Shown here one piece after another: positions 37,545 through 50,300 of a DNA stretch of 64,000 bases (positions are counted from its first letter, which is position 1; every line of letters begins with the position of its first letter). A program made the position numbers and the translations under genes. Source of the stretch: Acanthopleura granulata (lineage: Eukaryota > Mollusca > Polyplacophora > Chitonida > Chitonidae). Under the pieces are notes generated by a model. The model saw only the letters and a program-made list of their open reading frames with translations. It did no database searches and was not told the DNA's origin. Where the stretch lies: contig JABBOT010000010.1 in assembly GCA_016165875.1 (NCBI GenBank), positions 10,092,277-10,156,276 on the forward strand, read 5' to 3'.

Positions 37545-39602
37545 CACGATAAATTTAACCATTTCACTTTTGTGATAGTTGCCTGGAGTTAAATCTGATC
37601 AGTTATTGCCTTGTTCTCTGTGTGTTAATTATTTCCTAGGACCTGCCCAAGATCATTGGCTGCCATCCGAGGTGGGATTTTGTGAGCAGGGCATATGCAG
37701 TAGACACAAGAAATAAGCAGATTGTTTCTCTGTAGCACAATGTTAAAAATGTAAAAGCTGTAAAATTAACAAATAGAAACACGTCATAGTCTTTACTGAA
37801 ATGTTGAAGTGGCATCATATTACAGATAATTTGAGATACATCTTGTACAGTGACATTATATGAAGTCGTTTATGAAACTTCAAGTTTTGTTGTTTGAATG
37901 CCAATAACCTCATTTTCATATTGTTTGTCAGTAAATTTGAGATTCTAAGCAACGTTTTAATCAGAATTTTACTGAATTTTTTCAGTGTTGTAATGTTAAA
38001 TCTATGAAAATTTTTTCTAAGCAAATATTAAGAACATAGCTTCTCAAATGTATTGTTTTTTAAAGTTTTAATGCCCCATTAAGACTTGTGCCATACATTG
38101 TTTTTTTTTTTCCTCCTGAAAGAAAAAAATTAATTGCAGATCACTTTAGTTCTTACTTTCTTTCTGTTAAACGTTTGAGCTTCCATTTTGATTGTTACAA
38201 AGGAGTTATCTGAATAGCATAAATTTGTATTATATGCGTATAGCAAGTAGTATGGTGGGACTACTTTATATAAATTTCCTATCCAGAAGTTTATACAAGT
38301 TTTCTCCATCCAAATGTGGTTTTGTACTGGAATTAGAACAGTTGTTTACTACATATTACTGTGTGCCATGGTTTTCACATCAAAGGAATTCTTAACTGTA
38401 TTAGAATGGGCTAATATGTGCATATCTAATTGATTTGTCATCCGCTATGAACATTCATATCTGTACTATACGCTCACCCTGAGAAGAACTGAATAGTAAT
38501 AACTGTTCCTAACAAGCCTGTCTGTAGTTCAACAGTGGACACTTGTAACTGTAATACCCCTGTAACTTACTCGGTGAAACCCTGAGTTTGTCTGTTGACA
38601 GTGATGTATAGTTGTAAAGTGGTATTTGCATGAACATTCACTTGGCGCGTTAATTACCAAAATACATCCATATGAGGTATTCTTACTGTGGTACTGTGTC
38701 AACTAATCAGTGTTAATTCCTAGACAGTTCACATGCAGATCGTTCAGTCTTGTACAGTGTTTCTGTTTCATATTTGCAAATTGCGAAACTAAGAATTGCT
38801 AGTGGCTGTTCCAGTCAGCCTTATGGATATGTATACTGTGTCTGAATTCATCTTTATAGCTGCATATATAAAGTGTAAATGTAATTCATTCAGATTATTT
38901 GATCTTGGGTCAAGTTGGGAAAATTGACTAGTGCTTCTTTGTTCAGGTAGGATTAGAGAGAAGAACTGTTGATAATTGACCTGTGTACAAAGGCTTTAGT
39001 CATTACAGCAAAGCTTCTTGGGGAATGGTTTATTAGTGGAACACTATGCTGCAACAGAGATGTGTGTTCTCAGTGCCGGAAATTTGAATCTTGAGAAGAA
39101 AACATCGTATGAGCAGGATAGGTTGGTCGGGGTGGGAACACAAAAGTTCAGGTGTTCAAAAATATGAGTTAGGAATGCACAAGTGGAAACCAAGGTTTAC
39201 CGGAGAAAGGCAAAGATGAATCCTTGTTGTCAGTATTGTTGTTGGTATATTGTAGAGGTTACCAAGCTCAATTCCCTTGCGTATGTCAGCCTCTCACCAT
39301 CAGACACAACACATACATTCACCCTTGTAAACCCACATTAAACTACCCTGCTGAGAAGACAGTCAGATGAAACATGCAAATGGTATCCCGCCACAAGTCC
39401 TGTGTAATGCTAGTGCTGTGTTGTGCTGTGTTGATCTATCCAGATATATGTATGCGTGGTCTTGCACCAAGTCTGTGCTGTGTTATCACTGAATATCATT
39501 ATAAGTCTGGATCTGTTTGGCTCGGCCCATTATGTCACAAAGTCGTGGAGTGTACACATTTGGTCTGATACTCTGTGGTAAATGATACATATACAATTGA
39601 AA

Positions 39603-40221
39603 GTAGAAGACAGCTCATGACTGAGGTACTGCATTATAAAATTCTCTCTGTTTGAATTTTTGCGTAAATTCATGGCTGAATTATCTTCGTTTGAGGTGTA
39701 TAGTATTTTGCTGCTGTCTGAGGATCCAAAGGCACCCATGCTTTTAAGCTTGTGAGCCATTGACCAATCAGAGAGTTAGGATATATCAGCTGTTCATAAG
39801 CTGTGACTTAAATCTTTTGAGTTGACTGTCAATGTAACATGTAATAACACGGGGACAGGACACTGGTTTAATGTTATGCTTTAATTATAACAAGTAAATG
39901 TGTGAACAACACTGCAAAGTGTTTCCAGGGCATTGTGTTGTGGCAGGAGTAAGTTTCTTGATCATTTCATGTTATACATGTAAGTTTACATATACAGTAG
40001 TATACTTAAGTTTCAAACACATCCCAAGCAGCTAACTACAGTCTCAGGTGACAAGAGTGTTCAGCGCTTGGAAGAATTACGCCATAGCCCACACAGAATG
40101 GCTGCGTTTCATGCCGGCTGACAGAGCACGGTGTAACTGTTAAAATACTTCACAAAAAAATAAACATAATATTGTCCAACCTTTTTGGCAAATGTATCTC
40201 AGAGCATGCGCTGTCTTTCAC
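39603..40221. mobile_element. Non-autonomous DNA element with terminal inverted repeats, copy 2
   Basis: The left end, GAAGACAGCTCATGACTGAG, and right end, GCATGCGCTGTCTTTCAC, match copy 1, as do ATTATCTTCGTTTGA, GATCATTTCATGTTATA and CACAGAATGG. This copy has about 155 bp (roughly 39700-39860) absent from copy 1, so copy 1 is probably internally deleted. Confidence 0.7.
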
Positions 40222-40319
40222 TTTAATAAAAGTTTAAAAAGATTTTGTGGATCTGTTGGTTGGTTTGTGTGCTGTTTACGATTTTTAAATCCTGGACTTC
40301 AGAGAAGGCTGTGGTCTTG

Positions 40320-40582
40320 GGGCGTTAGAGGCACTGTGATCTTTCAGTTGATAAGACAAGAGGTGCAGGTTCAAAACTGGCATTGGACATGGAATGACAA
40401 ATTCCCCGGCTCATGGGTCCTTTGTCACAGTCACAGGAAGTGGTTGACAACGCTAGTGTGGCCAATTGCTCAGTTTAACATTCAACGGGCATTCTGGTTT
40501 CCTCCCATGAAACTGACCACCATGTTGTGGCAGTGAAAAGTTCTTCAGTATGGCATTGAACGATTATATAAATTATTAAAAT
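40320..40582 (+). repeat. SINE (family 1) copy with variant head
   Basis: The head has an A-box-like TTTCAGTTGATAAG and a B-box-like GGTTCAAAACTGG. The body TTTCCTCCCATGAAACTG and TTCTTCAGTATGGCATTGAA follow. Confidence 0.6.
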
Positions 40583-40737
40583 CAGTTCAAAGCATTGACA
40601 GCGAAATTCCCCCTCTGCTAGTTATGCCTGGATATGAAATGGTGAGACAGTTGTCGTACAGCAAGAACCCGACTCCTTTATGTTAGCTTGTAAAATCAGT
40701 GTTGTCGATGTTGATATGAGCACATCCCTTTGAACCT

Positions 40738-40870
40738 GTGCGTAACCATATCTGAGTAGCTGACAGTCCTCACATATCTGACTGGCTGACAGTTGTGACA
40801 TATCTAAGTGGCGGGCAGTCACGTCTGATGGGCTGACAGTTGTGACATACCAAAGTGGCAGGCAGTCTTC
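40738..40870. repeat. ~26-bp repeat cluster
   Basis: Five imperfect units like GGCTGACAGTTGTGACATAT, some with GGCAGGCAGT. A stray GCTGACAGGCTGACAGTCAT recurs near 41097. Confidence 0.75.
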
Positions 40871-43556
40871 ACATACTGTAATTCTTCAACCTTTTCGCAT
40901 GTTTGCAAGATGTTTATTCAAGCATATTCTGAAGGCATTATTCTGTGTTGACGGATAAAATTGTACTTTTTCTGAAGCTCTGAATCTCGCCAATTCAACC
41001 GATGTAGTTATGTCTCCAAAATCAAATTAATGTGCATGAATTGTGTTGATAGTTGCTCTTTCATATGAGAAAAGGTTGAGAAATTAAGGTGCCAGGCTGA
41101 CAGGCTGACAGTCATCACATATCAGCTCTATGACTTTATACCCAGTTTGGCCAGATCAGAGTACATACGCATCTTTTAGCACGGTGTATGTGTACACACG
41201 GCATAAATTCTGGGAAGTCAAAGAAGCCTTTGGCTGCAGACAGAAGTGCCCTAAGAACACATACATTCACTTTTGATAAAATTTGCAATTTTTTTTCCAC
41301 GTCAAGATGCATTGAGCATGGAACATTGTCCTTTTTCCTGAAATCAACTTTATAGATTTTAGCTGTTCAAGGTTTAACATGCAGGGACATTTCTATGTTT
41401 CTCGTAGGAGTTCTGCAAATGTGTTCATAGTAGCTCACTGATACTTCTTAGTTAACACTAACTACATGTACCTCAGAAGTCCTACAGATTGGGAGAAAAA
41501 GATCCTTATACTTCAGTGTGTTCACAGACTATATGTAAACCCTACCAATTCACAATACTCAGTGAAAACAATAACCCATGATTTAAAAACTTTATCCATG
41601 ACAACACAGACCAATACTGGAGGCAATAATATGAAAGAGTGACCCTTTATTTACTTCACTGTGAGTTGATGGTGCTTTTAATAATATTTTGGTCATATTT
41701 CAAGTTTCTCCTTGTAGCAGAGTAAACCTAATATTGACCTAGCTATTCTAGCGCTGCCTCACTGGAACACCATGTTGACGACACCATACATGATACCCTT
41801 CCTAGTCAAAGTGTACATACACTAGGTCAGCCAGCACTTGACTTTTGTCTTGTTACACTTCACGCCAAGGCAGGCAGTGCCAAGGTCAGTGAAATCTTAG
41901 GTACATGTTGGACTGGACTCCTGATCGAGAACTTGATTGCACAGCAGTTGGTGCCATGGCATAGTGAATTGTAATGGTGAAACCAATGGCCGTGTACTCA
42001 GCATCAGCATAATAATGTGTAGATACCCCTGGAGTGTTGATAAAGTAGGGGACATTCCAGTTTGACAGAAATATGATGGTATACTTGTAACTAAACTCAC
42101 ACTTTAGCAAGACAACCCATACAAACAACAAAAATGACTTTTTTTATACAGCTTTTGTATATTTGTAATAAATAGCAAGGCAACTGTGATAGTTCCAGAC
42201 ATAAACAATGTAACAACATGTGAATCATACTGAATGACATCCTTCACAAAGCTATAACCTGTGACTATGCCAACAAAAACTACCACTGGTTGTACTTTAC
42301 ATTCTGGTTATGCCAGTGACGGATGTGTGACATGAACACAGAAGACACCCAGACTTAGAGCACACGTTTTTGGCATGGTTTCTCTTCAGCTATAAGCATG
42401 CTTAAGATTTACAGGGGCTAAACATTGATGTAAATCAATTCAGCTCACAAAATTAATTTATTCATCTGACTGCAGTTTAAAGCTGTTCTCAAGGATATTT
42501 CACCTATACAACGGCAGACAGCGTTATGGTGGAAACACAGGTCACAATATTAAAAAAGAAAAAGTGATAAAAGATGACAGCATATTTAACTCCTTGACAC
42601 ACATACATTCTGGCTTTTCACATGTTAGGACGACGAGACCAGAGGCTGTGACACAGCCGCATTTGTGCACTATGTGACTGTTCTGTGTGCAATACACCAT
42701 AGAAACAACAGGGAAGCACAAATCTTGGGACTGCGGTGTATACTACAAAGTAAACCAGGATTTTGTCCTGATCTTCAGAAGGTACCTACAGAATGTACGA
42801 AGAAGTGCTACATTTCAACAGAGATGGACCTAGAACTGACATTTCCACAAAATACTCCAGATAAAATTAAACAAAAGCATGGTCAGCAGCAACAAACTTG
42901 TAAGAATACATAAATAACAGTGCATACAACTACTTCTCTACAAATATAAACAATTTCTGTACACATGACACGCATGTTTAGATAACAAAGCACTTTACAA
43001 TGATACTCTATTTGCTCTCCCTCTGTCCACTCACACTTAGGCCTCAGAGCAGTGTTAAACTGCAACGGCCCTGGCTATTCTACAAAGAATCGGACAACTC
43101 ACTGAATTAAAATTCATTAAATGAAACATTCATATAAAGGGGGTTATTACATTTAACTTCAACAATCTGCTGGGAATAAGTTTACATTTACAGGATATAT
43201 CAAGTAGCCTGGCTACGATGTGGACAATAAACTGCCCCGTTGACCAGGGTATCGCGTGTGTTCTAGGCATGTGCACTGTTAGTATTCCCTCTATGCGTAA
43301 ATAAGCCACAGATGGTTGGTAAATGTACATGGCCACAATATCATACTGGTAATAGGAACTTACACTGTCTGGATATAACACAGTCTGGTGCTTAAAACAG
43401 GCAACGATGCATGTTCACTTTCTAGACCATTCAACCAATAAGCCTCCCACAAGACAGCAATCATGCATTACCCCCTCAGATGATCAGAAATGACACAGCT
43501 CCCAAAGCTTGAACACACCAGATTGGTACAGGTAATGGAAAAGTATCAGCACAGTC

Positions 43557-43562
43557 TTTATT
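43557..43562 (-). terminator. Candidate polyadenylation signal AATAAA for RALGAPB
   Basis: This is the first AATAAA I found on the - strand after the stop, about 630 nt downstream. A second lies at 42457-42462. Which one is used, or whether both are, cannot be told from sequence. Confidence 0.35.
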
Positions 43563-44114
43563 CCAGATTTACACTTTCTGGGTACATGTATGTTTGCCTT
43601 AAACTTAAGAGATTTTCACTGAATTATTAAACAGTTGAAATCTTCCTCACTACACCATTTACCTTCATGGAACACCTGAATATGGAGTAAACTGCAGCCT
43701 TCTCACCTGTGATAAAAATTATTTTAGTTCTTTCAATATATTAATTTAGCTACTCAGGTGACATACTAAGACACGGCTTAGACATTATTCACAGTTATTA
43801 ATTAAGTACATGTATCAAGGAAATGTACGTAGGATAGCACCTGCATGTATATCACTCACAATCAACTAGGATTGTACACCAAGTCTGTAGGCTTCAGTTC
43901 CAACCGCAGTGTCTAAAGCTAAGTGAGGCTGTCAGTATTAATGCAAATGGGGGTTATAAGTGTGTTTATAATATTGCACATGTTGACAATCAAAACAATA
44001 GTTGCCACCTGTACAGATAGGCACCACATGAAAGCATCCTAAATAACAATGACAAACAAGGGGATGACAAGTATGAAAACTTCAGGTGAGATGTGATGTT
44101 TCAGGTTGGAAATA

Positions 44115-44175
44115 GGGTTGTGAGGGGTGGGGGGTGGAGGATATGTACAGTGGGGGGTGGAGGATATGTACAGTG
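44115..44175. repeat. Two-copy direct repeat in the RALGAPB 3' UTR
   Basis: GGGTGGAGGATATGTACAGT occurs twice in tandem, about 20 nt past the stop codon. Confidence 0.8.
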
Positions 44176-44195
44176 TAAGCACAGCATAGGCTCTA

Positions 44196-44313
44196 TTATA
44201 CAGACACATCCTGAAACAAAGCTGTGTAAAACTCAGGCTCCGTCACGTTACTCCGATACTTTTTCACGATTTCTTGGATCTTCAGTTTTCTTCGGACATG
44301 TGGCGGCTGATAT
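44196..44313 (-). CDS. RALGAPB: RALGAPB last coding exon
   Basis: Acceptor TTTTCCAG. Encodes [20 protein letters not shown] then [14 protein letters not shown] and stop TAA. The vertebrate end is [20 protein letters not shown] ... EPEFYTSLFQEV. A duplicated GTGGAGGATATGTACAGTG motif starts just past the stop. Confidence 0.95.
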
Positions 44314-47300
44314 CTGGAAAAGAAATGGAAGATTTTTATACAGTAGTCTTTGAACCAGGGTAACTTACAGCCTTAACATCACAGTAATCCTTCAGTTCAA
44401 TGTCAACACTTTGATCCTCATGTGACACACCACAGAGTGTTACTCTCACTTACTATCCTACTTCTGTTTTGTTTATTAAGAATGATGTTCTGCCTCAGTC
44501 TGTGTAGGAGTTACTGCCTGTAGGAGTTACTGCCGGTAGGAGTTACTGCCTGTAGGAGTCTAAGCTAGGGAAGGTCTGGGGTGTATGTGTGTGAGGATGG
44601 AGGGTTGGCCACTCACAGTTCACTCTCCAGGGTTTTGCGCCGGCAGATGTTGATAGCAGTCTGTCTGACCAGTGTCCCTAGACTCCTCCTGCTGACCACC
44701 ATGCCACTGACCAGTGGGATGGCCATCGACATCCTGGACAACAAAAACACAACGGTTACACCCGTACTTCCTTGTAAGGAGGACAGCTTTCTATGAACTA
44801 GTTCCTCTTTCACACAGTGCCTGTAACATGTATATGGGCCACTATGCTTAACTTCTTTGTCTCCTTGTCTATTGCTTATAAATCTTTTTTCAGCTACAAC
44901 AAACATACATCTTAAGAACTGTATTTTTCAAATGTTATCATTTTTTAATAAGTATAACTTATTTACTGGTATCTACGTGTTAACTCAGTTTCATGTGTAT
45001 TTACATGTCATACATAAATAACAAGATCAACAGCCCTTCGGATGCATATCAATCTGGAAATGGTTAACTCCAGGTGTATTAATCACCTAAACGAGTCTCG
45101 CACTAGTCAACATGGTTAGGCTCAAGTTTCTGCATATTTTACATTTCACTGCCTAAAAACAGACAAATGTGTTCTAACCACAATGTGGGCACAATATTGC
45201 TGCAGTGGCACTATAATGAATCATTGATTCATGCCTTCATTTTAACAAAATATTCAAAATAACGGTTATGACAAAGGTGAGAAGAACTGAAGTCGAGTTT
45301 TGTCCTGATTCTCAGTGGGGCATGATCTCATGTTTCACTAGAGACCAATCTGATACAATGCAGCTAGGGTACTCACTTTGTTGTATGTCCCTGTAACTGA
45401 AGCCTGAAGAGACCGTTCTGTAGAGCGTGGATGAAGAGAATAAAGAGATCCTTCTCTCTGTGAGTGACCACACCACCTGAGGTCCCTTGCTGGTCAAGGC
45501 CGGTATTGGTCACTCCCACAAGGTCAGCTGGGCGATAACAACAACAACAATGACCAGATCAGCAGAGCAACAACAACGAAAGTGCTCTTAATTTGGTCTA
45601 AATAAAACAGGAATGAAATCAATAAGCAAGAGAGTAATCCACAGACATCTCAATGAAGATGACGGGACAATGCACTTGGTGAGCCTCCAGGTAAAATTCA
45701 TGGAGAAAATCATTTCACACTTCATCAGTAAATTTCATTCAAGACTCACAGTTTCTCTCTTGGTGCCCTTCACAAATTCACCTTGAGCTCAGTTCAGCAG
45801 CCTATCATCGGCGGTATCATAAACAACAGTACAGAACACTATTACCCAGTGTAGTGGAGATGCACTGCATGTGGTGACAGCTTATTTATTCAGGGAAAAT
45901 TGCCAAAGAGATTTGTCAGAGCAGGGCAGACGTAAACACCGTACAATTACCTGCAGGGAAGGTCTCGTAGTCCTCAAAGCTCTCCAGCCAGACCACAAAC
46001 ACCTTAGTATCTGGACCAGTCAGCTGGCTGAAGTTCCGGCCAGTCCTGCTCAGTCTGACTGAGGCACTGCTGGTAATCAGGTGGTCAGGGCCGGGGGGTT
46101 TGTCCATGTCCAGCGAGAGGAAGCGGGGCTTCATCAGGGTCGCCTCGGGGGCGGGTGTCTTACGGGCTGTCGCTGGCGACTTGTCTGAAAGTCAGGGATC
46201 AGGAAACTACGTGTATAATCATGGAAAACTACATGTATAATCATGGAAAACTCGTAAACTTACACCACCTCTTACTGCCAAGCAACATTCCGTCTTTAAG
46301 CTAGGGCTGATTGATAGCAATGACAGACTGAGGGATACAGCAAGTTTGTTCAGTTCAGAATATTCTGATATGTTTATGGGTGGAGGTAACTGTAATATCC
46401 AGGGAAAACCCCTGGCTGTTACCTGGCAAACCTTTTGACTAAGCCCGAGCTGGATTTGAGCATGTGACCTCCTTGGTGCGAGGAGCTGATGTGATGGTGA
46501 TAAAAAAAACCAAAAAAAACACTATTCTGTTCAAGTAATGTTCGTGTCTGTGTTCAGGTACTGGCTGTGGAAATCCATTAAAATCCTTCACAACATACAG
46601 GGATTAATCATGGTCAATCTGATGCTGTCTCAGCCTTCCTCTGTCTAAAATATGAAAATTTTAGATACAGTTTTTGTCTTGAATACATTATTTTTTGAAA
46701 TGCATTACCTGAGCATTCAATCATTTCAATGTATTTATTTGATTGCTGTTAAATGCCATACTTGGGAATTTTTCATTTTAAATATCTGAAAATGGTCACT
46801 GTTTCAGAACTTACACTAATGCCTGTACACAGAACTCACACAATATTCTTGTAACATGATACATGTATACAACGCTGTGTGGAAACACCAATAAAAGTCA
46901 TCATAAGCTGACTGAAATAAACACTGTGGGTTAATCCCTGTACTACAGTGTACACTGACACTTTCATGTGAGGTGAAAGATGCTTCCTAACTGATTTAAC
47001 TGACGGTTTGACAGGGAAACACAGCGTGGGTTGTCCTTATCCATGGTTCACAAATTACGAATCCTTACATGAACAAACTCTTGACTTAGTCTCTCAAAGT
47101 TAACCTGATAGCGTGTTTATGTGTGAAAAGTCTGACATATAACAGCTTTATAGGACACTGTATGAATTACTGTAAAAGACACGACATAGACATGTATAGA
47201 AAAACAGATATGAAGACAACATTTACAATGTAACAGGTATAAGACGTTCCAACATGTGCACAGCGAGCAGGCAGCCAACGAGGCATGAACCAAGATACAC

Positions 47301-50300
47301 CCATGCAAATAACATGCTGATACAAGCAAACAAGCATCTGGTAACTTGACACTCCCACCAGTCACAAACATGACAAAAGTGACGCTCTACAGCACCTGCT
47401 GCACGGCTACATGGTAACATACTGTTATTTACCAACAATCCGTCCCAGCTCTTCAGTGGTTAAAAGGGCTTCCCCAACCAACTGGTGAGTCATTTTTCTT
47501 TTGCCTACTTTCAGGACACAAGGCTTAATGTAGGGAATCACATAAGCATGTCAAATTACTTATCTGAGGGAGATCACATTTAGAGTTAGTAGTTAGCCTT
47601 CAGGCTGTCAAACTGTTTCTGTCCATGCAGTACCTGCCTTACATGTATGCAGACTTACAGTAATTTAACATTTCTTTTCACAGTTCCAAGTATATATCCA
47701 CTTTCCATTAAATCCTCAAGAAAAATATAACTCTCTCCGAAAACATAAACGAATACCAATGGGAAACCTTCATTTCATCAAGTTTACAGCTGTCAATCTA
47801 CAGACAATGTGCATACATGTACATGGTTGTGGGGATCTATTATTAAAACTGAAAGGTGAAAATCGACTGTCCTGAAAATCCATCAGTCATTTCAAACATG
47901 TTATTCTCGTAAGTGTTCAGGCCAATTACTGATTTAAAGCATGTCCTTTCCTGGTGATTAAATTTCAATGACTACGTGAGAATTTATACCCTCTAAATTA
48001 CAACAACAGTGAGTGGCAAACCATATCAAAGCGCTAAGACTGATTAATACTGAACATGTATTAACACACTAGAATGGCCTTAGTTTCCCCTTCATGTTAG
48101 CAAGCTATGGCTGGTGAACTGTTCCCGCGACCCGGCCTAGGGTTAGAAGTCAGTCTGCCCTTAGGGCTGCCCCATGCAGTTGAACAATGAGAAATCAGGA
48201 TACCTTTGTGGCCCTTTTTACCACCGGTAAGCCAGCTGACCCTGCCAATATGGGGGGCGCTGCCACGGCGCCCAAACCACAGATGTTTCCCCGCAGAATT
48301 TAACAGTGGAGCAGAACCGGCCACTGACAAGGGCGCGGGCTGATAATGTGACCCGGCCAACCTGATGAAGGTGTTTTTGCTAGCCGGGGGCAGAGGCACG
48401 GCTTCATCGGACTCTGGGAATGGGTCACCTGACACTTGGTCAAGGTTGTCCACACTGCCAAACATAGCTGATTGGGTCGCCACTAGGGGGAGCTTTATGT
48501 CAGTGTCAAGGTCACATTTATCAGACAAACTCGAAACAGATGTCGACTCAGCTAGAGTGAAACAAAGAAAATAACAAAAGGTGTCTGAAACTCTTTTGAT
48601 ACATGAATACTAATCAGCTTCAACAACACCACTGCACAGTATCAAACGAATTTCAGACACAATGAAAGGAAATGTGTCTGAAATTTGCTTGGTACATGTG
48701 TACTGATTTCAAATCAGAACAATGACGGAACTGTATCAAACTAATTTCAGACAAAATGAAAGAAACCATGAGTTCTATCAGTGTGCATGAAAACAAACTA
48801 AACAGTTACACAATCACAATTTGACAACAAACAAATCAAAACATATTTATGCAAGCCTGCAATCTGATGACACTACAAGCAAATAATCTTTGATACTGGC
48901 ATAGTCAAAAGCAAAGAAAGCATACACTTGCTAAACAACACTGATGACACAAACAAAACTGATGACAAATGCACATGGATTCTCTGTTATGAATACCATC
49001 AACTCTAACTTGACGAAATTCTAGAAATTGTAAAATCTTTATATGCTTTGTCTTTTTTACTGCACAAGTATCATTAGCAACAGCTTTACCAAACTTTCCG
49101 AATTCTGAATTACCACTGGTACATGGGTAATAATGGAAGAGAAATATATAACAGCTATATACGTAGGTCACTTGAAGACAATTAAATATGTCATAAACAC
49201 AATATAAAATGTGAAACTTATGCTAAAAGATCCCGGGTCAAAGGGTCAATGTCACTGTGACACCTAGCCAGTTTACATAGATCACTCTACTGTTTCGATA
49301 ATGCAATTACCTCAACAAGATATACAACAATAAAACTGCTCCACATATCTACAAACTCCAGGCATATGTGTCTGTATGACACTACACTGGTGCTCAAGAT
49401 AGAAGTCAGGGGTGGGTAACACATCCAAGCTCACCTGCATTGCACTCTGAGCTGGAACTTTTGATAAGGTAAGACTCTGGGGAGGGGATGACAAAGGCTA
49501 CCTCAGTAGAGACGTCAGCCCAGTACAGCACCTTACTCTGCCCATTGTACACACTACCCCCAGTACCTGACGGGCACTCGTCATCTGAAAACAACAAGAC
49601 AGGACAGGTAAGACTCGGTTCAGGGGATGACAAAGGTTACCTCAGTAGAGGCATCAGACAAGCACAGCATCTTACTCTGAAAACATCACAGCAGGATGGT
49701 CAGGAGTGTCAAAAAACAATGTAAAACATCACAGCAGGACAGTCAGTGTCAAAAAAACAATGTAAAACATCACAGCAGGACAGTCAGTGTCAAAAAAACA
49801 ATGTAAAACATCACAGCAGGATGGTCAGGAGTAGCAAAAAAACAATGTAAAACATCACAGCAGGATGGTCAGGAGTGTCAAAAACAATGTAAAACATCAT
49901 AGCAGGACGGTCGGTGTCAAAAAACAATGTAAAACATCACAGCAGGACGGGCAGGAGTGTCAAAAAACAATGTAAAACATCACAGCAGGACGGGCAGGAG
50001 TGTCAAAAAAACAATGTAAAGAATCACAGCAGGACTGGCAGGAGTGTCAAAAAGCAATGTAAAACATCACAGCAGGAGGATCAGGAGTGTCAAAAAACAA
50101 TGTAAAACATCATAATCCCACCCTTTATTCCTGCAACTGAAATTTCCACTAGTGTTCCATTTTCCTCTGGAAAGTTTTTTTTTTTTTTCCCTTATTGCAA
50201 TGGACTTAAATTACAATGAATAAATGCAGTGCTCTAGATTCCCCAGTTATATCAAAGAAAAGTATATTAGTCCACCTAAGGAATTATATTTAGAGTGAAA

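Larger units (their letters stand above)
36526..44195. other. Convergent intergenic region with both 3' UTRs (7.7 kb)
   Basis: No coding exon supported. It contains the second inverted-repeat element (39603-40221), a SINE (about 40320-40582) and a 26-bp repeat cluster (40738-40870). The rest is AT-rich sequence; transcript ends are not defined. Confidence 0.6.
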
